A stretch of DNA of 64,000 nucleotides from Pandoraea oxalativorans (GTDB lineage: Bacteria; Pseudomonadota; Gammaproteobacteria; Burkholderiales; Burkholderiaceae), in the NCBI RefSeq assembly GCF_000972785.3, contig NZ_CP011253.3:4960001-5024000 (forward strand). Direction: 5' to 3'. Shown here in pieces: positions 49,525 through 58,780 of the stretch. Position numbers and translations under genes: made by a program. Below the pieces are notes generated by a model. It did not search any database. It was not told where the DNA came from and saw only the letters and a program-made list of their open reading frames with translations. Position 1 is the first letter of the stretch, and every line of letters starts with the position of its first letter.

Positions 49525-51462
49525 TTGCTTCGTCGACTAGTTTTCATCTTTGTGATTTTTCTCAGCGCGCTCGGCGCGCTTCGCGTCGCCCTCGTGACGC
49601 CCGCCGCCGCCGCGCTACCGTGGCAGTCCGGCGACCAGGTGCTCGACGTCTCCCAAGTGCTGCGTCTCGACACACCCCGTCGCGAAGGCGACGACATTGT
49701 CATCGGCAGCAGGATTGCTAAGGATCACTATGTTTATCGTCATTCGATTCGCGTGGAGAATGCCAACGGCAAACCGGTCTCGTTCTCGATTCCCGATGGC
49801 ACCCGGCACGTCGACGAGTTCTTCGGAGAAAGCGAGATCTACTATGACGACGATCTGCAACCGAAGTTGCCTGCATCGACGTCGGACTTCGTCACGTTTC
49901 ATTGGCAAGGCTGTGCAAAGGCTGGCATCTGCTACCCGCCACAGAAGATGAAAATTTCGCTGTCCGGTGATGTTCCGCGCGTGGCAGCGAAGGACGCATC
50001 GTCGATGCTGGCGGCCCTCACTGCCCCAGTCGAGACCTCGGCGTCGGCAAGTTCAGGGGGGACGGCGAACGCCATCGCCGCCGACTCAGCGCTCACGTCG
50101 GCTGCACCTGAAACGGCGGGCGACACCCCGCCGCTGGCCGCCGATCAGGCCGCGGCCGCCCAACTCGCAGCACTCGACCCCATCGCCGCAAAATTACTTT
50201 TCTTCGGCTTCGGCCTGCTACTGGCGTTCACGCCATGCGTGCTGCCGATGGTGCCTATCGTCTCCACGATGATCGTCGGGAACCGCCCGTCGCCGTGGCG
50301 CGCGTTGGCGCTCTCGTCGGCGTATGTCGTCGCGATGGCGCTCACTTACGCGAGCGTCGGTGTCGCGGCCGCATTGGCCGGTGCCAATCTCCAGGCGACG
50401 CTTCAATCGCCATGGCTCCTGAGCGCGTTCGCCGCGCTCTTTCTGGTACTGGCGGCGTCGTTGTTCGGACTGTTCGAACTGCGCCTGCCCGCCTTCGTCA
50501 TGGATCGTCTGGACGCCGCCGGTCGCAACCGCACGGGCGGCAGTCTCGCGGGCGCGGCCGCACTCGGTTTCCTCTCCGCCCTGCTCGTCGGCCCTTGCAT
50601 GACGGCACCACTGGCAGGGGCGCTTCTCTACATCAGCCAGACGGGCAACGCATGGATGGGTGGCGGCGCGCTGTTCGCGATGGGCCTCGGCATGGGCATG
50701 CCGTTGCTGGCGATTTCGCTGTTCGGTGCACGTGTGCTGCCGCGCCCGGGACCGTGGATGGTACGCGTGCGTATCGCCTTCGGCTATGTGATGGCCGGAA
50801 TGGCCATCGAGATGCTGAGCCGCTTCCTGCCCGGCCATGTCACCCTCGCGCTATGGGGCGCGCTCGGCGTCGGTCTTGCCGTCGGCATCGCGGGCTGGGC
50901 GTGGGCGCTTCGCGGCAAACCGGCGTGCTGGACGCTCGTGTTCACCTCGACGCTCGCCGCCCTCTGGTCGATACTGCTGCTGGTCGGCGCGGCCTCAGGC
51001 GGTGAGTCGCTGTTGCGCCCGCTGGAACGACCGGCTAACGTGGCGCTCGCCGGAAACGACGGCACGGGCCAACGTATGGGAAAACCGGTGGATTACGTCA
51101 GCGTCAAATCCCAACAGGACGTAGACGCGCGCATCGCACAAGCCGCCGCCAACGGGCAATGGACGCTCATCGATTTCTACGCCGACTGGTGCGTGAGTTG
51201 CCACGTGATCGAGCGCAACGTTTTCGGGGATCCGGCAGTGGCCGCACGTCTGGCACGCATGCAGGTGCTGCGCCCCGACGTCACGAAGAACGACGATGTC
51301 GATCAGGCGCTGATGAAGCGCTGGGGCGTGATGGGACCGCCTACGCTCATCCTCGTCGATGCAACGGGCAAGGAGGTGCGTGCACATCGCATGGTCGGCG
51401 AAATGACCGCACAGACGTTCCTGCAACGGCTCGATGCGGCACAAGACACGGAGGCTTCATGA
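49525..51462 (+). CDS. dsbD: Thiol:disulfide interchange protein DsbD
   Basis: 645 aa. Moves reducing power from cytosolic thioredoxin to periplasmic partners. Start is TTG at 49525, supported by GAGGAGGA five bases before. After a signal peptide (to about 30), the N-terminal beta domain carries its cysteine pair in GCAKAGICYPP. Eight membrane helices (about 220-505) contain FTPCVLPMVP and GPCMTAPLAG cysteines. The C-terminal thioredoxin domain has YADWCVSCHVIER. All six functional cysteines are present. Overlaps the next gene (ATGA). Confidence 0.94.
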   Translation: MLRRLVFIFVIFLSALGALRVALVTPAAAALPWQSGDQVLDVSQVLRLDTPRREGDDIVIGSRIAKDHYVYRHSIRVENANGKPVSFSIPDGTRHVDEFFGESEIYYDDDLQPKLPASTSDFVTFHWQGCAKAGICYPPQKMKISLSGDVPRVAAKDASSMLAALTAPVETSASASSGGTANAIAADSALTSAAPETAGDTPPLAADQAAAAQLAALDPIAAKLLFFGFGLLLAFTPCVLPMVPIVSTMIVGNRPSPWRALALSSAYVVAMALTYASVGVAAALAGANLQATLQSPWLLSAFAALFLVLAASLFGLFELRLPAFVMDRLDAAGRNRTGGSLAGAAALGFLSALLVGPCMTAPLAGALLYISQTGNAWMGGGALFAMGLGMGMPLLAISLFGARVLPRPGPWMVRVRIAFGYVMAGMAIEMLSRFLPGHVTLALWGALGVGLAVGIAGWAWALRGKPACWTLVFTSTLAALWSILLLVGAASGGESLLRPLERPANVALAGNDGTGQRMGKPVDYVSVKSQQDVDARIAQAAANGQWTLIDFYADWCVSCHVIERNVFGDPAVAARLARMQVLRPDVTKNDDVDQALMKRWGVMGPPTLILVDATGKEVRAHRMVGEMTAQTFLQRLDAAQDTEAS

Positions 51463-52295
51463 TCGGACTCGGCCCGTTCTCCGCGAAGACGGCGGCCCTC
51501 GCGGCGGCAGCCATCCTCGCGTGGCTGGTCGCGCGCTATCTGCTGCGAAAGACGGATGCGCCATCGCGACGCGTCGCCGCCAGCGTGCTGCTCGACGCCC
51601 TCTTCGTCGGTCTGTTCGCCGCGCGCGCGGCCTACGTCATTCGCTGGTGGCCCGAATACGCCGCGCGGCCGTGGTCGTTCGTTGCGATTGGCGACGGCGG
51701 CTTCAACGTCTGGGCCGGTACCGTCGCCGCGCTGGCATGGGGTCTCTGGCGCACGCGCCGTCATCGAACGCAGCGACGGCCGATGCTCGCGGGCATGGCC
51801 GCGGGTCTGGCGCTCTGGGGCGTGATGCTCACCGGCCTGAGCGTCGCGCTACGCGATGCGCCGCCGCTGCCATCGCTCACGCTCTCCAGCCTCGACGGCC
51901 GTGCTATTGCACTGGACAGTCATCGCGGCCAGCCCATCGTGATGAATCTCTGGGCCACTTGGTGCCCGCCGTGCCGACGCGAAATGCCGGTGCTCGCGCA
52001 GGCGCAGACGGACTACCCCGACGTGCGCTTCCTGATGATCAATCAGGGCGAGTCGGCACAGACGGTGGCCGAGTTCGTGCAATCGCAGGGACTGACGTTC
52101 GACCACCTGCTGCTCGATCCCCAGTCGGAGGCCATGCGCGCGGCCGGGGCCCGCGCCCTACCCACCACGCTGTATTTCGATACGAACGGCCGCCTCGTCG
52201 AGGCCCATCTCGGCGAGCTCACAGCCGCGCGTTTGCGCGACACGCTGCATCGCCATCTTCGGCAAACCCCGGCGGCTCTTGCGTCCGGGAAGTGA
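51459..52295 (+). CDS. TlpA-like thioredoxin with N-terminal Lgt-like membrane domain
   Basis: 278 aa. Residues 1-~115 are a membrane part with four hydrophobic helices. Its block GLFAARAAYVIRWWPEY...GDGGFNVWAG resembles the N-terminal half of prolipoprotein diacylglyceryl transferase (Lgt), but the rest of Lgt is absent. Residues ~130-275 are a periplasmic redoxin domain with active site WATWCPPCRREMP and cis-Pro ALPTTLYF. Coupled to dsbD by ATGA, so it probably receives electrons from DsbD and reduces periplasmic thiols, for example in cytochrome c maturation or peroxide defence. Confidence 0.88.
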   Translation: MIGLGPFSAKTAALAAAAILAWLVARYLLRKTDAPSRRVAASVLLDALFVGLFAARAAYVIRWWPEYAARPWSFVAIGDGGFNVWAGTVAALAWGLWRTRRHRTQRRPMLAGMAAGLALWGVMLTGLSVALRDAPPLPSLTLSSLDGRAIALDSHRGQPIVMNLWATWCPPCRREMPVLAQAQTDYPDVRFLMINQGESAQTVAEFVQSQGLTFDHLLLDPQSEAMRAAGARALPTTLYFDTNGRLVEAHLGELTAARLRDTLHRHLRQTPAALASGK

Positions 52296-52724
52296 TTCAA
52301 GCCGGTTCGCAACGGTCTTTCGCGCGCGGACAAGGCGGCCGACGACCGTGGGTCGCCCGGGTCTGCGCCGCGGCCCGTGTCGCAGAATCGTCGAAAACGG
52401 GCCGCCATCAGACGCACATTCTTGCGGGAATCGGCCATAAGACGCCCGAATTTCGTCGAATGGCCGCTTTTTGCGACACCCGTTCACGGCTCGCCGGAGT
52501 TGCTGCTACAATCGGCATCACCATGAAGTCGCATCAGTCTTCCTCCCTCCTCTGGTCGCCCCTGACCGCCGCCCTGCGCTGGTGGCGGTAACCCGCCACG
52601 TCTATCTCATCCCCATAGCGCCCTCCCCCGCGGATCGCAAAGTCAATGTGGGGGCACGCTCAGGGGACACTCGCAAATTCCATGCGCTCGACAATCCTTT
52701 GTCACCAGACGAACAGGGACCATC
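52296..52724 (+). promoter_or_regulatory. trpG leader region: promoter, leader peptide and attenuator hairpins
   Basis: 429 bases without a large gene. Candidate promoter: TTCACG (52483-52488), 18-base spacer, TACAAT (52507-52512). The leader peptide occupies 52523-52591. Its tandem Trp codons lie in a perfect hairpin GTGGCGG-TAAC-CCGCCAC (52582-52599). A later GC-rich stem, CCCCC near 52627-52631 with GGGGG near 52651-52655, could be the competing structure. No T-run is visible, so intrinsic termination is not proven. The first 180 bases hold nothing recognised. Confidence 0.6.
52523..52591 (+). CDS. trpL: trp leader peptide (upstream of trpGDC)
   Basis: 22-codon frame from ATG 52523 to TAA 52591. 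Trp at positions 11, 20 and 21 (LLWSPL...LRWWR). The last two Trp codons sit in the left arm of a 7-bp hairpin, the classical arrangement for stalling-controlled attenuation. If the promoter noted at 52483-52512 is right, the start codon lies only a few bases from the RNA 5' end, so translation may be leaderless; no ribosome-binding site is visible. Confidence 0.78.
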   Translation: MKSHQSSSLLWSPLTAALRWWR

Positions 52725-53312
52725 ATGCTGCTAATGATCGACAACTACGACTCGTTTACCTACAACATCGTCCAGTACTTCGGTGAACTGGGCGAAGACG
52801 TCCGAGTCTTCCGCAACGACCAAATCTCGCTCGACGCCATTGCCGCGCTTGCCCCCGACCGCATTTGCCTCTCGCCCGGCCCGAGTTGCCCGGCCAACGC
52901 AGGCATCACGCTCGACGTACTCAAGCGCTTCGCCGGTGAAATTCCGATCCTCGGCGTCTGCCTCGGCCATCAGGCCATTGGCGAAGCGTTCGGCGGCAAG
53001 GTCATTCGCGCGCAACAGATCATGCACGGCAAAGTGAGCGAGATCGAAACCACGCAACAAGGCGTCTTCGCGAATCTGCCCAAGCGCTTTACCGTCACCC
53101 GCTACCACTCGCTCGCCATCGAGCGCGCCTCGCTGCCGGAATGTCTCGAGATCACCGCATGGACGGACGATGGCGAGATCATGGGCGTGCGCCACAAGAC
53201 GCTCGACGTCGAAGGCGTGCAATTCCACCCCGAATCGATTTTGTCGGAGCATGGCCACGCCGTGCTGCGCAACTTTGTGCAAGCTGCGCCGCGTGCGGCC
53301 ATGGCCGCCTGA
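52725..53312 (+). CDS. trpG: Anthranilate synthase component II (glutamine amidotransferase)
   Basis: 195 aa class-I amidotransferase that supplies ammonia to Trp[12 protein letters not shown] start, oxyanion LSPGPSCP, nucleophile Cys79 in [11 protein letters not shown], and His/Glu in VQFHPESIL. It may also serve p-aminobenzoate synthesis (PabA), as in many bacteria. First gene of the trpGDC unit, 134 bases after its leader peptide, and about 15 kb from trpE. Confidence 0.95.
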   Translation: MLLMIDNYDSFTYNIVQYFGELGEDVRVFRNDQISLDAIAALAPDRICLSPGPSCPANAGITLDVLKRFAGEIPILGVCLGHQAIGEAFGGKVIRAQQIMHGKVSEIETTQQGVFANLPKRFTVTRYHSLAIERASLPECLEITAWTDDGEIMGVRHKTLDVEGVQFHPESILSEHGHAVLRNFVQAAPRAAMAA

Positions 53313-53388
53313 GATATCCCGAGGCGCGCCAGAGTCAGCCCACGCGCGCTGTGCCCCCGACAAAAACCGACACAGGAGAGGACAATCC

Positions 53389-54417
53389 ATGATTACTCCA
53401 CAAGAAGCGCTTCAGCGCACGATCGAACACCGCGAGATCTTCCACGACGAGATGCTGCATCTGATGCGTCTCATCATGAAGGGCGAGATCTCGCCGGTCA
53501 TGTCGGCTGCGATCATCACCGGTCTGCGCGTGAAGAAGGAAACCATCGGCGAGATCGCCGCTGCCGCGCAGGTCATGCGCGAATTCGCCAATCACGTGGA
53601 CGCCCCCGCCGATGAGCATTTCGTCGACATCGTGGGCACCGGTGGCGATGTATCGCATACGTTCAACATCTCGACGGCCTCGATGTTCGTCGCCGCCGGC
53701 GCGGGCGCGAAGGTCGCCAAGCACGGCAACCGTGGCGTCAGTTCGAAGTCGGGCAGCGCCGACGTGCTCGAAGCGCTCGGCGTGAACATCATGCTCTCGC
53801 CCGAGCAAGTGGCCGAGTGCCTGCGCGAGGTCGGCATCGGCTTCATGTTCGCCCCGAACCATCATCCTGCGATGAAGAACGTCGCCGCCATTCGCAAGGA
53901 AATGGGCGTGCGCACGATCTTCAACATTCTCGGCCCGCTCACGAATCCGGCCGGCGCACCGAATCAGCTGATGGGCGTGTTCCACCCGGATCTGGTCGGC
54001 ATTCAGGTACGCGTGATGGAACGTCTGGGCGCGGAGCACGTGCTTGTCGTCTACGGCAAGGACGGTATGGACGAAGTCTCGCTCGGCGCCGCCACGCTCG
54101 TCGGCGAGTTGAAGGACGGCAAGGTCACCGAGTACGAAATTCACCCGGAAGACTTCGGTTTGCAGATGGTGAGCAATCGCAGCCTGAAGGTCGGCAGCGC
54201 CGAGGAATCGAAGACGATGCTGATCGAAGCGCTCAACAACGCCGAGGGCACTGCCCGCGAGATCGTGACGCTCAATGCCGGGACCGCACTTTATGCGGCC
54301 AATCGCGCGCCGGCGATTGCCGATGGCATCGAGATGGCGCGCGAGTCCATCGCCAGCGGCGCGGCCCGCGAAAAGCTCCACGAATTCGTCACATACACGC
54401 AACGCTTCAAGGCGTAA
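53389..54417 (+). CDS. trpD: Anthranilate phosphoribosyltransferase
   Basis: 342 aa. Joins anthranilate to PRPP. PRPP-binding [15 protein letters not shown], anthranilate site [52 protein letters not shown] and [13 protein letters not shown] are intact. The ATG at 53389 is preceded by AGGAGAGGA; upstream in-frame codons run through trpG. 76 bases separate it from trpG and 33 from trpC. Confidence 0.96.
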   Translation: MITPQEALQRTIEHREIFHDEMLHLMRLIMKGEISPVMSAAIITGLRVKKETIGEIAAAAQVMREFANHVDAPADEHFVDIVGTGGDVSHTFNISTASMFVAAGAGAKVAKHGNRGVSSKSGSADVLEALGVNIMLSPEQVAECLREVGIGFMFAPNHHPAMKNVAAIRKEMGVRTIFNILGPLTNPAGAPNQLMGVFHPDLVGIQVRVMERLGAEHVLVVYGKDGMDEVSLGAATLVGELKDGKVTEYEIHPEDFGLQMVSNRSLKVGSAEESKTMLIEALNNAEGTAREIVTLNAGTALYAANRAPAIADGIEMARESIASGAAREKLHEFVTYTQRFKA

Positions 54418-54450
54418 CCTTCAGTAGCCGAAGAGTCATTTACTACCGAT

Positions 54451-55263
54451 ATGTCTACCGTTCTCGACAAGATCCTGGCCGTGAAGGCCGAAGAAGTCGC
54501 CGCCGCCAAGCGTGTGCGTGACCTCGCGAGCCTGCGCCGCGACGCAGAAGCGACCGTTGGCGACAGCGCGCTGCGCACCCGCGATTTCGTGGGCGCACTG
54601 CGCACGAAGATCGACGCCGGTCTGCCCGGTGTCATCGCCGAAATCAAGAAGGCCAGCCCGTCGAAGGGAGTGATTCGCGAGAATTTCGTGCCGCCGCAGA
54701 TCGCCGAGTCGTATCAGCAGGGCGGCGCAGCGTGCCTGTCGGTACTCACCGACGCGCAATTCTTCCAGGGTGCGCCCGCGTACCTCAAGGCCGCGCGTGC
54801 CGCGTGCGATCTGCCGGTCCTGCGCAAGGACTTCATGATCGACGCGTATCAGGTATATGAGGCCCGCGACATGGGTGCCGACTGTATTCTGCTCATCGCT
54901 TCTGCGCTGGAACTCTCGCACATGCGCGATCTCGAAGCGCAGGCGAACGAGCTGGGCATGGCCGTGCTCGTCGAAGTGCATAACGCTCAGGAGCTGGACG
55001 CCGGACTGGAACTGCGCACCCCGCTGCTGGGCATCAACAACCGCAACCTCCATAACTTCGAAGTCTCGCTCGACATTACGCTCGGCCTGCTGAAACATAT
55101 CCCGCAAGATCGTCTGGTCGTGACGGAGTCGGGTATCCTTTCGCGTGACGACGTAACGCGCATGCGCGCGGCCAACGTCAATGCCTTTCTCGTCGGCGAA
55201 GCCTTCATGCGCGCGCCCGAGCCGGGCGACGCACTCGCTACCCTGTTCGACATGCCCCGCTGA
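54451..55263 (+). CDS. trpC: Indole-3-glycerol phosphate synthase
   Basis: 270 aa TIM barrel. Catalytic Lys and Glu blocks [11 protein letters not shown] and VLRKDFMID are present, then [31 protein letters not shown] and [10 protein letters not shown]. Makes indole-glycerol phosphate for tryptophan synthase, whose genes are not in the window. It is not fused to TrpF. Last trp gene here. Confidence 0.96.
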   Translation: MSTVLDKILAVKAEEVAAAKRVRDLASLRRDAEATVGDSALRTRDFVGALRTKIDAGLPGVIAEIKKASPSKGVIRENFVPPQIAESYQQGGAACLSVLTDAQFFQGAPAYLKAARAACDLPVLRKDFMIDAYQVYEARDMGADCILLIASALELSHMRDLEAQANELGMAVLVEVHNAQELDAGLELRTPLLGINNRNLHNFEVSLDITLGLLKHIPQDRLVVTESGILSRDDVTRMRAANVNAFLVGEAFMRAPEPGDALATLFDMPR

Positions 55264-55407
55264 CGCGCGTCTTCGCGAGTCACGCAAGCGGTCGATGGCG
55301 CGGTGTCCTGTGATGGGGCACCGCCCGACTTCCGGCAAGACGCGTCGCTCCGGCACGGTGTTGCGATGCCCGGCTCGCCCGCCATCCCGCACACAGGAGC
55401 GGCCCCG

Positions 55408-56103
55408 ATGGCCATCGAACGCGAACTCAAACTGGCCCTCCCGGGCGACCTTCCCGCAGCACGCGCCGACGCGCTGATCGCCCATCTCGACCGGTTGCCC
55501 GGCAGCGATGCGCGCGGCGAACGTCACCTCGTCAATCGTTATTTCGATACGCCGTACCTCGCGCTCGCAGGCGCCAAGGCTGCGCTGCGACTGCGCTACG
55601 TCGCCCGAGACGGTCATGCCGGGCAATGGCTGCAAACGCTCAAGTCGGTGGGCGAAGCGCGTGACGGGCTGCATGTGCGTCACGAGTGGGAGCAGGCCGT
55701 GCACGGCGAGGCACTTGAACTCGCGCCGCTCATCGCCGCCTGCGATGTGCCTGCAACAGCCGCGCTGTTGCGAGACGAAGGTGCAAAGGTCGTGGCGCAG
55801 TTCGAGACGAACTTCGTGCGACGCCTGTCGCGCTATGTCGCGGGTGACGGCACCGTCGTGGAGATCGCGTTCGATCGTGGCGAAGTCGCCGTGCAGGCCG
55901 ATGGTCAGCGTCACACGGAACCGCTCATTGAAGTGGAACTGGAATTGCTGGATGCGCCCGACGACGACCGCGACGCTCAGGGCGAACGCATTCTCCAGGC
56001 GCTCGCGCAAGACCTGCGCGCGGTCTTGCCGGAATTGCACAGCGACAACGTCAGCAAGGCGCAGCGCGGCTATCGTCTGCGTCAAAAGGTACTGGGCGGT
56101 TGA
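55408..56103 (+). CDS. CYTH domain protein (inorganic triphosphatase-like)
   Basis: 231 aa. The signature ExExK is at residues 4-8 (IERELKLAL). Basic and acidic tunnel residues follow (YFDTPYLAL, LRLRY, LQTLKSVG, HEWEQAV, VEIAFDRGEV, IEVELELL). CYTH enzymes hydrolyse inorganic triphosphate or make cAMP; the ygiF-like subgroup fits best, but the C-terminal CHAD domain of that group is missing. Start at ATG 55408 after AGGAG; frames upstream to 55303 look non-conserved. 144 bases after trpC. Confidence 0.85.
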   Translation: MAIERELKLALPGDLPAARADALIAHLDRLPGSDARGERHLVNRYFDTPYLALAGAKAALRLRYVARDGHAGQWLQTLKSVGEARDGLHVRHEWEQAVHGEALELAPLIAACDVPATAALLRDEGAKVVAQFETNFVRRLSRYVAGDGTVVEIAFDRGEVAVQADGQRHTEPLIEVELELLDAPDDDRDAQGERILQALAQDLRAVLPELHSDNVSKAQRGYRLRQKVLGG

Positions 56104-56155
56104 ACACGCTTCGACCTCGCACTTCGACGAACCGTTAATTCAGCAGACATCACGC

Positions 56156-57046
56156 ATGGCATCACGCTCACGAACCGCAACCGCCCCGAACACCGACAAG
56201 GCGCGACAAGGCGTTCTCTTCGACGGGTCGCACGGGACGAACGACACGGGTGACACCCGGAGCGTCGATCGTGCCGCCTCCGCTCATCCGAGCGACCGTA
56301 CCGGGAGGGCCGACACTGTGGCGGGTCCGTTGAAGGGCCGCGTCGAAGATCAGTTCGCCGCGCTGCCGCCAGCGTGGAAAACACTGGTCGCGCCGTTCGT
56401 GCAGAGCGACGCATACACCCCGCTGTGCCAATACGTCGACGCCGAAGTCGCAGCGGGCAAGACCGTCTATCCGGCGGACATTTTCCATGCGCTGCGCATG
56501 ACGTCGCCGAAGGACGTGAAAGTGGTCATCCTCGGACAGGACCCCTATCACGGCGACGACCACGGCATTGCCCAGGCGCACGGCATGGCGTTTTCGGTGC
56601 AGCGTGGCGTGCGCGTGCCGCCGTCGTTGCGCAATATCTACAAAGAGATCGAGCGGGATCTGGGCATCGCGCCACCGTCGCATGGCAACCTCGACGCGTG
56701 GGCGAAACAGGGCGTGCTGCTGCTGAACACCACGCTCACCGTCGAAGCTGGCAATGCCGCGAGCCACGCGAAGCCGTTCAAGAAGGGCGGATGGCAAGCG
56801 TGCACGGACACCTTGCTCTGCGGCCTCGCAGAACAGCAAGGCCCGCTGGTGTTCCTGCTGTGGGGCAGTCATGCACAGGCAAAAGCCCCTCTGCTCACTG
56901 GTCACGGCCACCTGCTGCTCGAAGCGCCGCACCCCTCCCCGCTATCGGCCCATCGCGGCTTTCTCGGCTGCGGTCACTTCAGCGCCGCCAACGCGTTTCT
57001 CGAAAAACACGGTAAGACGCCCGTCGATTGGCGGGTACCGGCGTAG
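56156..57046 (+). CDS. ung: Uracil-DNA glycosylase (family 1)
   Basis: 296 aa from ATG 56156. Removes uracil from DNA. Catalytic GQDPYHGDDHGIAQ, uracil pocket MAFSV, VLLLNTTLTVE, and the leucine loop HPSPLSAHRGF are complete. The first ~60 residues are low-complexity. An in-frame GTG at 56318 with GGGAGGG nine bases upstream gives 242 aa, nearer the classical length. The longer form is kept because its RQGVLFDG segment resembles N-termini of Burkholderia Ung proteins, but the choice is open. Confidence 0.93.
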   Translation: MASRSRTATAPNTDKARQGVLFDGSHGTNDTGDTRSVDRAASAHPSDRTGRADTVAGPLKGRVEDQFAALPPAWKTLVAPFVQSDAYTPLCQYVDAEVAAGKTVYPADIFHALRMTSPKDVKVVILGQDPYHGDDHGIAQAHGMAFSVQRGVRVPPSLRNIYKEIERDLGIAPPSHGNLDAWAKQGVLLLNTTLTVEAGNAASHAKPFKKGGWQACTDTLLCGLAEQQGPLVFLLWGSHAQAKAPLLTGHGHLLLEAPHPSPLSAHRGFLGCGHFSAANAFLEKHGKTPVDWRVPA

Positions 57047-58291
57047 TCACGCGCGCACGGCGAAGCGCTTCGCGGGGCCCACTGCGGAGCAGCCTTGCGC
57101 CCACTCACGGCGCATGACGTCGAGGAATTCGGGGTCGATGCGAGGTGCGTGTTCGTCGAGCGTCGCCCGCATCGCGGTCTCGATACGCTCGACAACCCGC
57201 TCAGGCTGAGCGACACCACATACGGTTCTGCCGAATGCCATCAGCGCCTTCCGGTCGGGGTACGTTCGCTGCTTGTTTAGCTTGAGCGCCAGGGTCCGAT
57301 CCGTCAGTGTCCGTCCCGACTGAGGATCGAAGTGTGAATATGCCGACGTCGTCACGACGTCGAACAAAGGTGCCAGCGATGGCGCGCGTCCGCCGGGATG
57401 GTCGTAGATCAGGCCGAAGTTCTTGAGATGCGCATCGCCGTTATGCACCATCACGGACAACGTCACATAGTCGAAGAATCGCGCGAGACTCTCAGCGCGG
57501 TTCTCGGCGCATAAATAGCCAATCATCTCGGCAATCCTTTCGTAGGAGCCGAGGTACTTCTGTTCGGCTGAGCGCCCCAGCAACACCGCCATGTCCTCGA
57601 ATCCGAGTTGTCGCCGCGCGTCGCCCTCGAGGTCAAAACGTCGCATGACGAACAACGATCCGTCGTCGGAGAGCCAGAAATCCGGCACGGTCATCCCGGC
57701 TTCACGGGCGGCGGCCATGCAAAGGAACTCGTTTTGCGCAAGATGCGCATAGTCTTCTCCGGCAGCCTTGACGATCAGGTCCGGCGTGACCGCCGTGCTT
57801 TTTTCTACGAGGGGTGTGATCGCATCGGCGTCCGGCATCATGACCTTGGGCTGGAATCCGGAAATGCCCGACGACAGGTAGAGGCCGACGAGATGGTCGA
57901 ACAACTCGTCGCTTGCCCCAGAGGTCAGCAGCGTCGACAGTCCCACTTCTGCCCGCAACGACTCGCGCGGCGTCTCCGGCACGAAGTATCGCAGTCGACC
58001 AATTTGATTGGCCCCGGTGATCGCGAGCAGCCGCATGTCGTCAAGGCGCATGAATTTGCCGAAACGCTCCCGAAGCTTGTCGAGCAGATAGCCTTCGGGC
58101 CGATTCATGGCGAAGACACTGGGTAAGGCGGTGTCGGCGTAACTCTCGGCGCGATACGGCATGACGAGCGACACTTCGCGCGAACGTTCCGAAGTGGCGT
58201 AATTGAAGACGTAGCGCGATTCTTTCGTGAGAGAACCGGCATCGCCCTGCGGGGTACCGATGATCAGGGATGTGAGCTTGGCATCATCCAT
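57047..58291 (-). CDS. HipA-family serine/threonine kinase toxin
   Basis: 414 aa. HipA-type fold: N-terminal subdomain, then SSGISGFQPKVMM (the nucleotide-loop region that bears the autophosphorylated serine in HipA), catalytic HNGDAHLKNFGL (HxDxHxKN) and metal-binding PLFDVVTT. E. coli HipA phosphorylates GltX and induces persistence; other HipA-like kinases have different targets. It overlaps the upstream antitoxin by eight bases. A few codons before its end it faces ung convergently, with no gap. The partner of the pair is encoded by the next entry. Confidence 0.88.
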   Translation of the reverse strand: MDDAKLTSLIIGTPQGDAGSLTKESRYVFNYATSERSREVSLVMPYRAESYADTALPSVFAMNRPEGYLLDKLRERFGKFMRLDDMRLLAITGANQIGRLRYFVPETPRESLRAEVGLSTLLTSGASDELFDHLVGLYLSSGISGFQPKVMMPDADAITPLVEKSTAVTPDLIVKAAGEDYAHLAQNEFLCMAAAREAGMTVPDFWLSDDGSLFVMRRFDLEGDARRQLGFEDMAVLLGRSAEQKYLGSYERIAEMIGYLCAENRAESLARFFDYVTLSVMVHNGDAHLKNFGLIYDHPGGRAPSLAPLFDVVTTSAYSHFDPQSGRTLTDRTLALKLNKQRTYPDRKALMAFGRTVCGVAQPERVVERIETAMRATLDEHAPRIDPEFLDVMRREWAQGCSAVGPAKRFAVRA

Positions 58292-58547
58292 CGTCGTCGT
58301 CCATGCGACGTATGTCGTCGTAGTTCAGTCGCGCGGTATCGAGACGAAGTCCGAGATCCAGCGCACCCAGCGCCTTCATCACCGCATGAAGGCCGACATT
58401 CTCGCCCTTTTCCAGCTGAACGATCGTCATGCGACTCAGGCCAGCATGCTCGGCAACCCAGAGTTGCGAACGCTTGCGAGCCTTGCGGGCCCGCTGAAAA
58501 CTGGCCCCGAACTGGCTTGGCAGCACATCGATGGAAAAGTCGGTCAT
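58284..58547 (-). CDS. HipB-family antitoxin (XRE helix-turn-helix)
   Basis: 87 aa from ATG 58547 (longer frames to 58646 run through the promoter). HTH_3 domain at about 16-70: FQRARKARKRSQLWVAEHAG then LSRMTIVQLEKGEN. An acidic C-terminal tail follows (DDIRRMDDDDG). HipB-type proteins bind and neutralise the kinase and repress their own operon. Directly coupled to the kinase gene by an 8-base overlap. Confidence 0.88.
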   Translation of the reverse strand: MTDFSIDVLPSQFGASFQRARKARKRSQLWVAEHAGLSRMTIVQLEKGENVGLHAVMKALGALDLGLRLDTARLNYDDIRRMDDDDG

Positions 58548-58608
58548 GGCGATCACTTTCGGGAAATTCACTTCCCATGATAGCCAACGCCGACAAAAAC
58601 GAAAACGA

Positions 58609-58669
58609 GTTATGTATGCCATAACGATCATTTTTGTAATTAACACATAAAAAGATCGCTATAACATAC
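58609..58669. promoter_or_regulatory. Operator array upstream of hipBA-like genes
   Basis: Perfect palindrome GTTATG-TATGC-CATAAC (58609-58625). Overlapping it, GTATGCCATAACGATCATTT from 58614 recurs inverted at 58649-58669 (complement GTATGTTATAGCGATCTTTTT) with few differences. The AT-rich spacing would hold the promoter of the toxin-antitoxin operon. HipB repressors bind paired palindromes of this kind; which bases are contacted is inference. Confidence 0.65.
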
Positions 58670-58741
58670 AAAAATGAATCACGCAGACTGCGCTGGATTG
58701 ACTTAGCTCACCGTATACGATCCGACATACACTTGTAAGCA

Positions 58742-58770
58742 TTTACATACAAAAGCGATGCCATTACACT
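58742..58770 (+). promoter_or_regulatory. Candidate promoter of the TonB receptor gene
   Basis: -35 TTTACA (58742-58747), 17-base spacer, -10 TACACT (58765-58770). Predicted start near 58777, just before the Fur box. Confidence 0.55.
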
Positions 58771-58780
58771 CCCTTCCCGT

